From the NCBI GenBank assembly GCA_963802215.1, contig CAWDHQ010000002.1, forward strand, positions 496,001 through 560,000: a stretch of DNA of 64,000 bases. Reading direction: 5' to 3'. Below are positions 51,067 to 60,062 of this stretch, one piece after another. Source of the DNA: SHZI01 sp963802215 (GTDB lineage Bacteria > Pseudomonadota > Gammaproteobacteria > Steroidobacterales > GCA-2729495). The stretch's first letter is position 1, and each line of letters begins with the position of its first letter. The translations under genes were made by a program, and so were the position numbers. The notes beneath the pieces were generated by a model. That model was not told the DNA's origin and ran no database searches. It saw only the letters and a list, made by a program, of their open reading frames with translations.

Positions 51067-51492
51067 ATGAGTCGCCGGCCGGAGCGTCGTGGCGGGGAGC
51101 CCCTGCCGCCGCTGCTGAAGGCCCGCCTTGCCGGGTATTTTCCGGGCCTCGATCTCGACGCCATCCGGCTCCACGATGGTGTGCCCCGCTACGTGCGCGG
51201 CCGGCCCCGGGGCTATGTGAACCGCCATCGCATCTATCTCGTGGCCGGCTGGAGGGATGATGCGGACGTGGAGCTCCTGGCGCTGCTGGCCCACGAACTG
51301 GCGCACGTCCGGCAGTACCGGGACATCGGCGCGTGGCCGTTCCGGTGGGCCTATGTGCGGGAGTATCTGGCCGGGCGGCTTCGCGGACTGGGGCACGATG
51401 CGGCCTACCGGAGCATTTCCTTCGAGCGCATGGCCCGCGAGGTGGAGGAACGCGTGCGCCGGGACTTCGCCCGGCGCCCGGTGAAGGCTTGA
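51067..51492 (+). CDS. DUF4157-type protein with HExxH-like motif
   Basis: A 141-residue protein with LLAHELAHVRQYRD (HELAH, zinc-peptidase-like) in the middle, preceded by the DUF4157 pattern around GYVNRHRIYLV. ATG 51067 has GGAG upstream and lies seven bases after the permease stop, so it ends the exporter operon. DUF4157 is common in toxin-associated and secreted proteins, but no signal peptide is seen here. Function unknown. Confidence 0.75.
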   Translation: MSRRPERRGGEPLPPLLKARLAGYFPGLDLDAIRLHDGVPRYVRGRPRGYVNRHRIYLVAGWRDDADVELLALLAHELAHVRQYRDIGAWPFRWAYVREYLAGRLRGLGHDAAYRSISFERMAREVEERVRRDFARRPVKA

Positions 51493-51513
51493 CGGCCGCG
51501 TGGCCGACGCCAG

Positions 51514-51888
51514 CTAGCCCCGCCGGACGTTGATTTCGATGCCGCCCTTCGGCCCGAAGAACCACGAACCGATGCCGCTCACCAGGCTGACGACGATCGC
51601 ACCCCAGAAGGCCGACCAGAAGCCTGCGACGTGGAAGCCGGACAGCAGCCAGCTCGCCAGCGCGAGCATTCCGGCGTTCAGCACGAGCAGGAACAGTCCA
51701 AGGGTGATCACCGTGATCGGAAACGTCAGGATCAGGGCGAGTGGCCGGACGAAGGCATTGATGAGGCCCAGCACGACCGCGGCCCCAAGCAGCCAGCCCG
51801 TGCTGTCGAAGCTGATGCCGTCGATGAGGGCGTCGGCCGCCCAGAGGCCGATGGCGGCAATCAGCGCCCTGACGATAAACCGGTCCAT
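51514..51888 (-). CDS. Phage-holin-superfamily-IV-like membrane protein
   Basis: A 124-residue protein with four hydrophobic helices and the family motif GLINAFVRPLALILTFPITVITLGLFLLVLNA. This small integral-membrane family (PF04020 type) is common in bacteria outside phages, and no phage gene is nearby. ATG 51888 is preferred over 51924. Convergent with the DUF4157 gene. Confidence 0.82.
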   Translation of the reverse strand: MDRFIVRALIAAIGLWAADALIDGISFDSTGWLLGAAVVLGLINAFVRPLALILTFPITVITLGLFLLVLNAGMLALASWLLSGFHVAGFWSAFWGAIVVSLVSGIGSWFFGPKGGIEINVRRG

Positions 51889-51926
51889 GTGCGCCGCCCC
51901 TTCCTTTCCCAGACTGATCCCCAAGC

Positions 51927-53336
51927 CTACCGGGGCACGCCCGCAAGTGCCATCTCCGGTCCCGAACCGGCGCCGGCCGACTTCGGCAGGTGCAGTGTTG
52001 CCCTCAGGCCTGGTGCGTTGTCGGTCAGCACGAGCTGTCCGCCGTGGTGATGTGCGATCGCCTTGACCAGCGACAAACCCAGGCCGCTGCCTGGAACTCC
52101 GGCGACAGCTGCCGAGCGGTAGAAGCGGTCCATGACCTTGTCCCGTTCCGGGGCCGGAACGCCGGGTCCGTGGTCGGCGACTGAGATTTCCAGTGCATCA
52201 CTGGTCTCGGCGAGCGCGAGAGTGACCTCGGAACCAGGCGGGCTGTACTTGATGGCGTTGTCGAGGAGATTGCAGAGCGCCTGGAACAGCAGGTCACGGT
52301 CGCCCCGGAGGGAACCCGACGCCTTGCCCAGATGAACGTCGATCTCCTTTTCCTCGCCGACGGCCTGGTAGAGCTCCCAGGCGTCCTCGAGCAGCGGGCC
52401 AAGATCCACTTCGGCCCACTCCCGGTCGTGGGTGCCGGACTCGATGCGGGCGATGCGCAACAGGGCCCGGAACGTCGCAAGCAGGTGATCGGCCTCGGTC
52501 ATGGCCGAGGCCAGTTCGCCGCGCAGCCCATCGTCGAGATCCGGGCGGCCCGCCAGGTTCTCGAGGCGGCCCCGCAGTCGGGTGAGTGGCGTGCGCAGGT
52601 CGTGAGCAATGTTGTCGGCGACTGCCCGCACGCCTTCGATCAGGGAGTCGATCCGGTCCAGCATCGCATTGAGGTTCTCTGAAAGCTGGTCGAACTCGTC
52701 ATTGACGCCGCGGACGGGCATGCGGCTTTGCAGCCGGCTCGTCATGATCTGCCGGCTGGCACGGTTGATCGCGTCGATGCGGCCCATGACGCTGGAGCTC
52801 ATCAGCACGCCGCCGATGAGCGCCAGTGCAAGGCCGCCCAGCAGCGCCCAGAGTGCAGCCCGGTCGATGAGCGCGCGGATCGATTCGAGCCGGCTTTGGT
52901 CCTGTGCCACCAGCAGGTACTTGCCACCGCGCAGGACGACCATCCGGCCCCGCATCCGAAGCTGGCGCTTGTCCGCGTCTACTCCCGAGAAGTCGTACCA
53001 GCCATCGGCGCCGGCTCCGAGGGGCGGGAATGCAGTCAGATTGCCGGCCAGCGGCTGGCGCTGCTCGTCCGCAAACAGGTACAGCGTCAGCACGCCGGGG
53101 CTTATTGCGGCCCTGGCATTTACCAGTGCCTGCAGTACCGCCGGGCCGTGTTGCTGGTATTGCTCGGCGAGGCCGGCGAGCTCCGCCTCGATGGCCACTT
53201 TGGATTGCTGCTCCAGGTAGCCGACGGTGGCCCAGCGCAATACGCCTATCAGGACCAGCGCCGAGGCCCCGAATATCCCCATGTACCACCAGGCCAGCTG
53301 GAACGTGGACGTCCGGATCAGCCTAAGCGGATTCAC
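51927..53336 (-). CDS. Two-component sensor histidine kinase
   Basis: A 469-residue inner-membrane kinase. Two transmembrane helices (about 15-37 and 160-182) bound a periplasmic sensor of about 120 residues; HAMP follows, then H-box NIAHDLRTPLTRLRG, N-box LCNLLDNAIKYSPPG, G1 DHGPGVP and G2 GSGLGLSL. Signal unknown. The start overlaps the response regulator stop by 14 bases, so the pair is co-expressed. Confidence 0.93.
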   Translation of the reverse strand: MNPLRLIRTSTFQLAWWYMGIFGASALVLIGVLRWATVGYLEQQSKVAIEAELAGLAEQYQQHGPAVLQALVNARAAISPGVLTLYLFADEQRQPLAGNLTAFPPLGAGADGWYDFSGVDADKRQLRMRGRMVVLRGGKYLLVAQDQSRLESIRALIDRAALWALLGGLALALIGGVLMSSSVMGRIDAINRASRQIMTSRLQSRMPVRGVNDEFDQLSENLNAMLDRIDSLIEGVRAVADNIAHDLRTPLTRLRGRLENLAGRPDLDDGLRGELASAMTEADHLLATFRALLRIARIESGTHDREWAEVDLGPLLEDAWELYQAVGEEKEIDVHLGKASGSLRGDRDLLFQALCNLLDNAIKYSPPGSEVTLALAETSDALEISVADHGPGVPAPERDKVMDRFYRSAAVAGVPGSGLGLSLVKAIAHHHGGQLVLTDNAPGLRATLHLPKSAGAGSGPEMALAGVPR

Positions 53337-54006
53337 TCAGCTTGTACCCCGCCCCGCGGACGGTGTGGATGAGAGGTGGTTCGAAGCCCTTGTCGACCTT
53401 GCGTCGCAGCCGGCTGATGTGCACGTCGATGACGTTCGTCTGCGGGTCGAAATGATAGTCCCAGACATTCTCCAGCAGCATGGTTCGGGTGACCACCTGG
53501 TCGCGGTTCCGCATCAGGTACTCGAGGAGCCTGAACTCGCGGGGCTGCAGATCGATGTTTTGGCCCGCCCGGTGCACCTCCCGGCTGAGGAGGTTGATGT
53601 GCAGGTCACCGACCTGCATCTCGGTGATTTCGTCGCTGCCTTCCCGGACCGGACGGCGGGTGATGGCCTCGAGCCTCGCCATCAGTTCGGCAAAGGCGAA
53701 GGGCTTGCCAATGTAGTCGTCTGCGCCCGCCCGCAGTCCCTTGACCTTGTCGTCCACCTCCCCCAGCGCGCTCAGGATCAGGGCCGGGGTGCTGTTGTCC
53801 GACGCGCGCAGCGTGCGGACGATGGTCAGCCCGTCGACGTTCGGCAGCATGCGGTCGATGATGAGGGCGTCGTAGTTGCCCGTGGTAGCCAGGAACAGTC
53901 CGTCCTTGCCGTCGGTCGCGTGGTCGACCGTGTGCCCCGCCTCCCGGAGCCCCCCCACGATGAAGCTCGCGACGCCGGCGTCGTCTTCGATGACCAGTAT
54001 GCGCAT
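53323..54006 (-). CDS. OmpR-family response regulator
   Basis: A 227-residue regulator: receiver domain (1-118) with acidic pocket IEDD, phospho-acceptor Asp in ALIIDRMLPN and Lys in GKPFAF, then a winged-helix DNA-binding domain (about 130-225, VIDVHISRLRRKVD). Upstream of the start (53 bases to its far end) lies a REP pair; no promoter was recognised between them. Confidence 0.94.
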   Translation of the reverse strand: MRILVIEDDAGVASFIVGGLREAGHTVDHATDGKDGLFLATTGNYDALIIDRMLPNVDGLTIVRTLRASDNSTPALILSALGEVDDKVKGLRAGADDYIGKPFAFAELMARLEAITRRPVREGSDEITEMQVGDLHINLLSREVHRAGQNIDLQPREFRLLEYLMRNRDQVVTRTMLLENVWDYHFDPQTNVIDVHISRLRRKVDKGFEPPLIHTVRGAGYKLSESA

Positions 54007-54020
54007 GGGGAGATGATAGG

Positions 54021-54069
54021 GTAGGAGCGCCTTCAGGCGCGACCGGATCGCGCCTGAAGGCGCTCCTAC
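54021..54069. repeat. REPIN-type inverted REP pair, copy 5
   Basis: Perfect 22-base arms (54021-54042 and 54048-54069), each with GTAG head and inner GCGCC-TTCA-GGCGC hairpin, around CCGGA. This is the only copy that sits in the 5' region of a gene (the response regulator) rather than right at a stop codon. Confidence 0.9.
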
Positions 54070-54138
54070 AAGGAAAACGGGCCGGGAAGCTTGCGCTTGC
54101 CGGCCCGGAGGACTACCCGTATGAAGCCCTGTCTGGTG

Positions 54139-54200
54139 GATCCCTGACTCACCCCGCCAGCGACGGGGGGAACGGCGCGGGTGGGGGAGTCAGTGGGATC
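54139..54200. repeat. Interrupted inverted repeat downstream of the LuxR-type gene
   Basis: GATCCC-TGACTC (54139-54150) pairs with GAGTCA-GT-GGGATC (54187-54200); only a two-base bulge interrupts 12 pairs. The loop holds CCCCGCC and GGGGGG, which can pair further. It lies in the 186-base gap between REP copy 5 and the 3' end of the LuxR-type gene. Possible terminator; no U-run. Confidence 0.45.
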
Positions 54201-54255
54201 AGGCTACCTGCCGGCGCCTGTCACTCCGATGGACGGGGGGTTAATCATTGGTAAT

Positions 54256-55449
54256 TCAGTGCCGGGCCCCCAGGGTCAGCAGCCGGAGCAGGGCCATCTG
54301 GGAGCGGACGCCCGTCTTGTCGAAGACCCGGGCAAGGTGGGTCTTGGCCGTGTTCCGGCTGACGCCGAGAGCGATGGCGGCCTCTGCCAGCGACTGGCCC
54401 GCCAGCAATGCCTCGCACAGGCAGACCTCGGCACGGGTGAGGCCGTAGGTTACGCGGAGCAATGCGGGCACCGTCGGGCCGCTCGCCCGCCGTTCGTCAT
54501 GAATCACGGCCACCACCGAGGAGCCGTGCGGAAATCCGCCACCTTGTACCAGCGGGCTTAGCGCTGAGTACGACACCCGGTAGGGTTGCGCACTGGCCCG
54601 GCGCGCCACCAGCACTGTTGGGGGCGCAGGGACTGGCCGGCCGAGAGCGACCTGGCGCATGGCCGACAACGCCAGGTTCAGCTGCGTCTGGGCCACCGGA
54701 CTTTCCGCACGAAGCTCGCCGTTGACCAGGGCAAGCCCGTCGCCCGCGGCGAAGATCGCCGCGGCCTTCTGATTGATGAGAACGGGCCTGCCGTTCCCGT
54801 CGAAGACCACGAGGCCGGTGGGCGCCTGGTGCATGACCGCCGCGAGCATGGCGTTGGCGCTGCCCATGGCGGCCACTTCCCTCTGGATCATCATGCTCCG
54901 CGTGAGATGGGACAGCACCAGCTTGCTGACGAGCGACTTGTCACTCTCCGTGAAGGGCGCTTCCCGCGCCGTTCGCCCCAGCGCAAAAAACGCCCCGCCT
55001 CCGCCCACGGGCAGGATCGTGCCCATCAGGAAGTGCTCGAGATGCCAGGGCATGGCCAGCGCCGAGTAGGACTCGCTCCGGTGCATCTGGTCCGGCGCAA
55101 CGATTTCCGAACCGAGCTGGACCGTGCCCGCAGGCCGCTCGCACATTCCCTTCAGGTACCTGTCCTCCGTGTTCCGGGAACGGACGTCGCTGAAGACTTC
55201 CTCGAAGCCATCCAGCCCGCCGGCGGCCACGAACGAGGCCTCCGGATGACCCGGGGCGTAGTACTCCACCATCGCCAGCTGGCAGCCAAAGGCCTTGGCG
55301 GCCTCGCTCGCGAAGAGGCGCCACGCCTCCTTCTCGCGGGCCCGGGTGTCGTCGCTCATATTGCCGGCAAAGTTCACCGGCGCCTCGTAGCCGAGGCTGA
55401 CGAGCCGGGCCAGGCGCTGTGGATCCAGGGATGTTCGCGTCGACGGCAT
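54256..55449 (-). CDS. LuxR-type transcriptional regulator with PAS-like domain
   Basis: A 397-residue regulator. An N-terminal region of about 200 residues is of unknown fold, a PAS-like segment follows (MHQAPTGLVVFDGNGRPVLIN), and the C-terminus is a LuxR/GerE helix-turn-helix (LTRAEVCLCEALLAG...VSRNTAKTHLARVFDKTG). No receiver domain, so control is probably by ligand. ATG 55449 with AAAGG upstream is preferred; the frame is open to 55614. No target gene is obvious. Confidence 0.85.
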   Translation of the reverse strand: MPSTRTSLDPQRLARLVSLGYEAPVNFAGNMSDDTRAREKEAWRLFASEAAKAFGCQLAMVEYYAPGHPEASFVAAGGLDGFEEVFSDVRSRNTEDRYLKGMCERPAGTVQLGSEIVAPDQMHRSESYSALAMPWHLEHFLMGTILPVGGGGAFFALGRTAREAPFTESDKSLVSKLVLSHLTRSMMIQREVAAMGSANAMLAAVMHQAPTGLVVFDGNGRPVLINQKAAAIFAAGDGLALVNGELRAESPVAQTQLNLALSAMRQVALGRPVPAPPTVLVARRASAQPYRVSYSALSPLVQGGGFPHGSSVVAVIHDERRASGPTVPALLRVTYGLTRAEVCLCEALLAGQSLAEAAIALGVSRNTAKTHLARVFDKTGVRSQMALLRLLTLGARH

Positions 55450-55576
55450 TCGTGAACCTTTCGCGACGGTCTGATCCGCGGCCGGTAGGCGCAGGTCCGG
55501 CGGTCTGATATGACCTTTATGGGCTCGTAACACGTTGAAAACAATAGTTAAGGAAAGACTGAATTGTTGTCGACTA

Positions 55577-55605
55577 TGACTACCCGCAAGCAGCGGACAT
55601 GTCAA
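55577..55605 (-). promoter_or_regulatory. Candidate promoter of the LuxR-type gene
   Basis: On the minus strand a consensus TTGACA (55605-55600) is followed after 17 bases by TAGTCA (55582-55577). It lies about 130 bases before the ATG at 55449, in a locally AT-rich 184-base intergenic stretch. The -10 is weak. Confidence 0.4.
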
Positions 55606-55633
55606 TACGGTCAAACGTGGTGTTGAACGCCCG

Positions 55634-56500
55634 TTAGCCCGCGGCGGTCAGGACCCGGACCAGGACCGGCAGTGCCCGTGCGCAGTCTTCCGGCCAGCGA
55701 TGCGCCAGGAGATCATCGGCCCGGGTGCGCCCCAGGTTGATCGCCACCACCGGCTTGCCCGCGGCCACCGCAGCACGAACCAGACGGAAGCCGGAATAGA
55801 CCATCAGCGAGGACCCGATCACCAGCAGCGCGTCGGCCCGTTCGATGGCCAGGCGCGCGGCCTCACAGACATCGGCCGGCACCGCCTCGCCGTAGAAGAC
55901 GACGTCGGGCTTCAGGATGCCCCCGCAGTGGGGGCATCCCGGAACCTGGAACTCCGGTAAGCCGGCTGCTGCCGGGATCGCATCGCCGTCCGGCCCCGGC
56001 CGTGCCGGTGACCCGCTCCACGCCGGGTTTGCGCGACCCAGCTCCGCCTGCCACTCGGTCCTGGCCAGGCGCCCGTCGCAGGCGAGACAGCGAACCGTGT
56101 CGAGGCGGCCGTGCAGATCGATGACGGCCTCGCTGCCGGCGCGCTGGTGCAGGCGGTCCACGTTCTGGGTGACGATGCCGCTGAGAAGCCCGTGGCGCTC
56201 CAGCCGGGCAAGGCTGTCATGGGCGGGATTCGGCTGGGCGGCCGCGAACAGTGGCCAGCCGAGCGAACTGCGGGCCCAGTACCGGCGGCGCACCTCCGGG
56301 TTACCGATGAAGTCCGGGTAGAGGACGGGACGGGAATGTTTCCAGCTGCCGTCGGCGTCCCTGTAGTCCGGAATTCCAGAGCCCGTGCTGCAGCCTGCCC
56401 CGGTCAGCGCTACAAGCCGCCGGCGGTGCCGGAGCAGGCCGGCGATCTCTCCGGCGCCGACGGCCAGGTCTTCAGCACCGGGGGCGGGCGCGACACTCAG
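55634..56500 (-). CDS. Sir2-family NAD-dependent protein deacylase (irregular start)
   Basis: A sirtuin of about 288 residues. NAD-binding GAGCSTGSGIPDYR, TQNVDRLHQRAGS, catalytic His in IDLHGRLDTVRC and a four-Cys zinc site (CLAC, CPHC) are all present. The start is a problem: between the end of the GST gene and the NAD motif there is no ATG, GTG or TTG in frame. CTG at 56500, overlapping the GST stop as CTGA, is my choice; the only standard start is GTG 56686, deep inside the GST gene. Translation may be coupled to GST termination. Confidence 0.82.
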   Translation of the reverse strand: MSVAPAPGAEDLAVGAGEIAGLLRHRRRLVALTGAGCSTGSGIPDYRDADGSWKHSRPVLYPDFIGNPEVRRRYWARSSLGWPLFAAAQPNPAHDSLARLERHGLLSGIVTQNVDRLHQRAGSEAVIDLHGRLDTVRCLACDGRLARTEWQAELGRANPAWSGSPARPGPDGDAIPAAAGLPEFQVPGCPHCGGILKPDVVFYGEAVPADVCEAARLAIERADALLVIGSSLMVYSGFRLVRAAVAAGKPVVAINLGRTRADDLLAHRWPEDCARALPVLVRVLTAAG

Positions 56501-57216
56501 TGGGTTCGCGTGGCGGCTTGTGCGCCTGGACCGGCTGCTGCCGCACGCCTCGATTCCGCGATTCGCAGTTGCATCTGCCGCCGGGCTTCGAGGTGGTACT
56601 CCACCGGGTGCGCCGTGGCGCGGTAGCTCGAGCGGCCCTGCATGGCCTCGAACCAGGCGTGGAGCCGGGTGCAGTCCTCCGGCCACGTGGCCCCGCCGAG
56701 CCGCTCGTAGGTGCCGAAGCGCTCGAAGAAGGGCGAGAACTGCAGGTCCACCAGCGACACCTGTTCGCCCATGAAGTAAGGACCATCGCCCAGCTTCCGC
56801 AGGCCCTCGTGCTCGATGAACCGGAGGACTTCGGTGAGCTTCGTAACATTTCCGGCCCGCCGGGCCGTGTCCCCGGCCTCGCTCATCAGCTTGTGGGTGG
56901 CGACCAGGAAGCGGGTCTCGCAGTAATCCATCCAGATGCGCGCCTGGGCGCGCAGTGCCGGCGTGGCGGGCAATAGCGGGGGCGACGGAAACCGCTCGTC
57001 CAGGTACTGGTTGATGATGGCCGACTCGTAGACGGTGGTGTCTTCGTGACGGAGCACCGGAACCTTGCCGTAGGGCGATACATCCCGGAACCAGGCTGGC
57101 CGGTCGAAGAGGTCAATCTCGGTGAGGACGAAATCCAGGCCCTTCTCCAGCAGTGCCATCCTGGAACGCTGGGCGTAGGGGCAGCCCTCGAAGCTGTACA
57201 ACTCGATGGTGGACAT
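56497..57216 (-). CDS. Glutathione S-transferase family protein
   Basis: A 239-residue cytosolic GST. The thioredoxin-like N-domain has CPYAQR with Cys12 (omega/beta-like active site) and YGKVPVLRHEDTTVYES for glutathione binding; the helical C-domain spans about 90-215. The last 25 residues are Ala/Arg-rich and not family-like. It lies between the sirtuin and the second HD-GYP gene on the same strand. Confidence 0.9.
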   Translation of the reverse strand: MSTIELYSFEGCPYAQRSRMALLEKGLDFVLTEIDLFDRPAWFRDVSPYGKVPVLRHEDTTVYESAIINQYLDERFPSPPLLPATPALRAQARIWMDYCETRFLVATHKLMSEAGDTARRAGNVTKLTEVLRFIEHEGLRKLGDGPYFMGEQVSLVDLQFSPFFERFGTYERLGGATWPEDCTRLHAWFEAMQGRSSYRATAHPVEYHLEARRQMQLRIAESRRAAAAGPGAQAATRTH

Positions 57217-57263
57217 GAACCCGGCACCCGCCGGCCTGACAGGATTCGAGTCTAGCAGGGGGA

Positions 57264-58481
57264 TCAGGCCGCCAGGTTCGCGGCGGCGCTCAGGGATTCA
57301 TCGAGCTGGCGTTGCGGAATTTGCATGCAGCGCAACGGGACCGCGGACACGATGTCCTGGCGGCGGATGGGTTGCCAGAGTGCCGGGCCGGCGGGCAGGC
57401 GCCGCCCGGCGCTGTCGCTGAGCAAGGCCACGTGGGGTCGCGTGGGTTCGCCCTCGGCCTGGCTGCGCACGACCCCCAGTCGCCCGTCCGCAATCTGCAC
57501 CCAGGAGCCCGTCGGGTAGAGCCCGAGCGCCCGCATGAAGCTGCGCACGATGGCGGTGTCGAACTTCTTGCCGGACATCGCATTCACCAGTCGCATCGCG
57601 TCGTGTGCGGCGATGGCCGGCGCGTAACGCCGGTCCTGGAGCATGGCGTCGTAGGTATCCGCCAGTGCAGCGAGCCGTGCCGGAAGCGGAATCTGCGTGC
57701 CGCGCAGGCCCCGCGGGTAACCGGTCCCGTCGAGGCGCTCGTGATGGCCGAGCACCGCATCCTCAACGGTCTCCGAAACCGGCGACGCCGAGCGGACCAT
57801 GTAGAGGCCCCGGCGGACATGCCGCTCGACGAAGCCGCGCTCGTGGCCAGTCAGTGGTTCGGTCTTGGCCAGGATCGTGACTGGCACGGAGACCTTGCCG
57901 ATGTCGAGCAACAGCCCGGCCAGTGCCAGTTCGTCGAGCAACGGTCTTTCAAAGCCAATCCGCTTGCCGGCGAGCGCCATCAGCACGGCGGTGCCCAGGG
58001 CCCGGCGATGCAGGAAGCCCACCTTCAGTTCCGTGGCGAGCAGCCAGGGAATAGTGTCGGCGTCGGCCAGAAGGCTGGTGACCACCGGCTCGAGGGCGCG
58101 TCGCAACGGTGTCACCACCAGTTCCTCGGCACGACGCACGCCCTGTACGGCATGCGCGAAGGCATGCGCGACCTTCCTCAGTTCGAACCGCTGGCGGGCC
58201 AGGGGCGTTGGGGCGTCTCCGCCGGCAAGGACCTCGACCCGGCTCGTCAGCCCGGTGGAGAAGAACTCGTCATCGCCAAGCGGGTCGGACAGCACCGGAT
58301 CCACGTACACGTACTCGCAGAGCCGCTGGAGTTCCTCGATCTGCTCGGCCTGGCTGAGCATGAAACCGTGCGCATGGAACGATGTGTGCAGCCAGGAGCG
58401 GTCGAGCTCGGCAACATACATGCCGAGCTGCAACTGGGCGCAGTTCACCGGTATCAGGCGCGCGGGAAGGAGGATTGCCAT
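57264..58481 (-). CDS. Second degenerate HD-GYP domain protein (DUF3391 + HD-GYP)
   Basis: A 405-residue protein with the same build as the one at 41721: DUF3391-like N-terminus (QLGMYVAELDRSW), then HD-GYP. The HD dyad is Leu192-Asp193 (LLLDIGKVSVP) while HHERLDGTGYP is intact; unlike the first copy the GK is retained. The two proteins share the same His-to-Leu change. Cyclic-di-GMP hydrolysis is therefore uncertain. It precedes the GST gene by 47 bases. Confidence 0.85.
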   Translation of the reverse strand: MAILLPARLIPVNCAQLQLGMYVAELDRSWLHTSFHAHGFMLSQAEQIEELQRLCEYVYVDPVLSDPLGDDEFFSTGLTSRVEVLAGGDAPTPLARQRFELRKVAHAFAHAVQGVRRAEELVVTPLRRALEPVVTSLLADADTIPWLLATELKVGFLHRRALGTAVLMALAGKRIGFERPLLDELALAGLLLDIGKVSVPVTILAKTEPLTGHERGFVERHVRRGLYMVRSASPVSETVEDAVLGHHERLDGTGYPRGLRGTQIPLPARLAALADTYDAMLQDRRYAPAIAAHDAMRLVNAMSGKKFDTAIVRSFMRALGLYPTGSWVQIADGRLGVVRSQAEGEPTRPHVALLSDSAGRRLPAGPALWQPIRRQDIVSAVPLRCMQIPQRQLDESLSAAANLAA

Positions 58482-58593
58482 CTGTTTATCGTTGTTGGAC
58501 TGGCTTGGGCAATGTAGCAGCGGGTCCAGTCCGGAAGCGTGACGCAGCTCACGCGCCCGGTCCCGCCCATTATGGCAAGCACGGGGGCTGGCT

Positions 58594-59511
58594 TCAGCCC
58601 GGACCCAGCGCCTTCAGGTAGGTGGCTATGGCCAGCCGGTCTTCCGGGGTCAGTTGCGCCGTGTTGTCGGTAATGACATCGCTCATGGATGACCCGGCGA
58701 AGTCCCCGTCCGGCAATACGCCGTACTCCAGGAACATCACGATCTCGTCGGTGGACCAGCGGCCGATACCGGAATCCCGGTCCTGGGTGATGTCCGGAAT
58801 CTTCCCACCATCCGGCCCCTCCGGGTTGCCGGCCAGTTCCCGGCTGGTGTCGAGTGCGCCGACTGCGTTCCGGGGTGTGTGGCATTCACCACAATGGCCC
58901 AGGTGCCGGACGAGGTAGGCACCCCGGTTCCAGTCCGCACTGCGGGACGAGTCGGGTGCGAACCGGCCGGGGCTGAAATTGAGCAGGTTCCAGCCGAACA
59001 TGACGAGCCGGGACGACAGGTACCAGGGCAGCTCGTGCTCCGGCGCCGCCTGCCGCACCGGCTTGAGGCTGCGGAGGTAGGCGCCGATGGCAGCCACATC
59101 GGCATCGGACATGCCCGTGTATGCCGGGTAGGGAAAGACCGGGTAGTAGTAGCGGCCGTCCGGCGCGATGCCTTCCCGGAGGGCGCGGCCCAGGTCCTCA
59201 TCGGTCCAGCCGCCGATCCCCGTGGACGGGTCCGGCGTCAGGTTGGGCGCGTGGAAGGTGCCGAACGCGGTCACAAGCGACCGTCCGCCGGCCAGGGGGA
59301 TAGCGCCGGGCCGGTCGGCCGTGTGGCAGCTGAGGCAACCGCCTGCATGCACCAGGTAGCGGCCGCGTTCGATGGTCGCCGGGGTATCCGCGGCCTGACC
59401 CGGCCCGGGCAATCCCAGAATCGCGGAGCCAACGAACAGAAGGGCAGCCACCCGCCACGGCAGTAGCGGGTGCCGGGAACCCGGCCGGGCTCCCGGAGCA
59501 TCCGTATTCAA
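58594..59511 (-). CDS. Di-heme cytochrome c
   Basis: A 305-residue exported protein with a signal region at about 15-41, then two cytochrome c domains with CLSCH (59-63) and CGECH (207-211). It resembles the cytochrome subunits of membrane alcohol/aldehyde dehydrogenases, but no dehydrogenase gene is adjacent. The start is TTG at 59511, directly next to the stop of the cytochrome c' gene (TGATTG), with GAGG ten bases upstream. Confidence 0.85.
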   Translation of the reverse strand: MNTDAPGARPGSRHPLLPWRVAALLFVGSAILGLPGPGQAADTPATIERGRYLVHAGGCLSCHTADRPGAIPLAGGRSLVTAFGTFHAPNLTPDPSTGIGGWTDEDLGRALREGIAPDGRYYYPVFPYPAYTGMSDADVAAIGAYLRSLKPVRQAAPEHELPWYLSSRLVMFGWNLLNFSPGRFAPDSSRSADWNRGAYLVRHLGHCGECHTPRNAVGALDTSRELAGNPEGPDGGKIPDITQDRDSGIGRWSTDEIVMFLEYGVLPDGDFAGSSMSDVITDNTAQLTPEDRLAIATYLKALGPG

Positions 59512-59967
59512 TCAGTCATCCGCCTCGCGATAACGGTCATGGCAGCCCTTGCATGCCTCACCGAGTGCCTTGAATGCCGCCATCGTGCCGGGCTTGTCGT
59601 TGGCCGCCACCGCGTCCCGCAGTTTCGCCGAGGACGTCTCCAGGTCCCCCACCAGCTTCATGAACTGGTCCTGCTCCTTCCAGATCAGGGGCAGGGCGTC
59701 CGTGTCACCCGTGCCCGTGCCGGCCGGGAACAGCACCCTGGCCTGGGCGCCCAGGTCGGCGATGGCGTTCGCGTGCGCCTTCAGATGGCCCTGATGCTCG
59801 ACCTTCCCGAAATTGATCAGCATGAATGCGCTCACGTGACTGGAGAGTGCCTCCATGACGGCCTTGCGGTACTTGATCGCATCCGCGGGTGCGGTGGCAC
59901 TCCAGGCCAGGGCGGGAATGGACAGTGCAGCGCAGGCAAGCAGCGCGGGCAGTACGCGATGACGCAT
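59512..59967 (-). CDS. Cytochrome c'-type protein
   Basis: A 151-residue periplasmic four-helix cytochrome. Signal peptide about 1-23; the single heme site CKGCH (139-143) is near the C-terminus, as in cytochrome c'. These proteins bind NO or CO and may protect against nitrosative stress. ATG 59967 with GGAGG. It is transcribed together with the di-heme cytochrome. Confidence 0.88.
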   Translation of the reverse strand: MRHRVLPALLACAALSIPALAWSATAPADAIKYRKAVMEALSSHVSAFMLINFGKVEHQGHLKAHANAIADLGAQARVLFPAGTGTGDTDALPLIWKEQDQFMKLVGDLETSSAKLRDAVAANDKPGTMAAFKALGEACKGCHDRYREADD

Positions 59968-60062
59968 GGGAGTCCTCCGGTTGATGCTTGGTGTTATTGA
60001 GCAGGCCATTGACGATTTCAGCATAGCAAGTCCGGATGGTGGATCGCGATGCGAACCGGGGC

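Noticed and set aside
51514..51888. Holin-like protein as a sign of a prophage
   Set aside because: This family is common outside phages and no integrase, capsid, lysin or att site is nearby.
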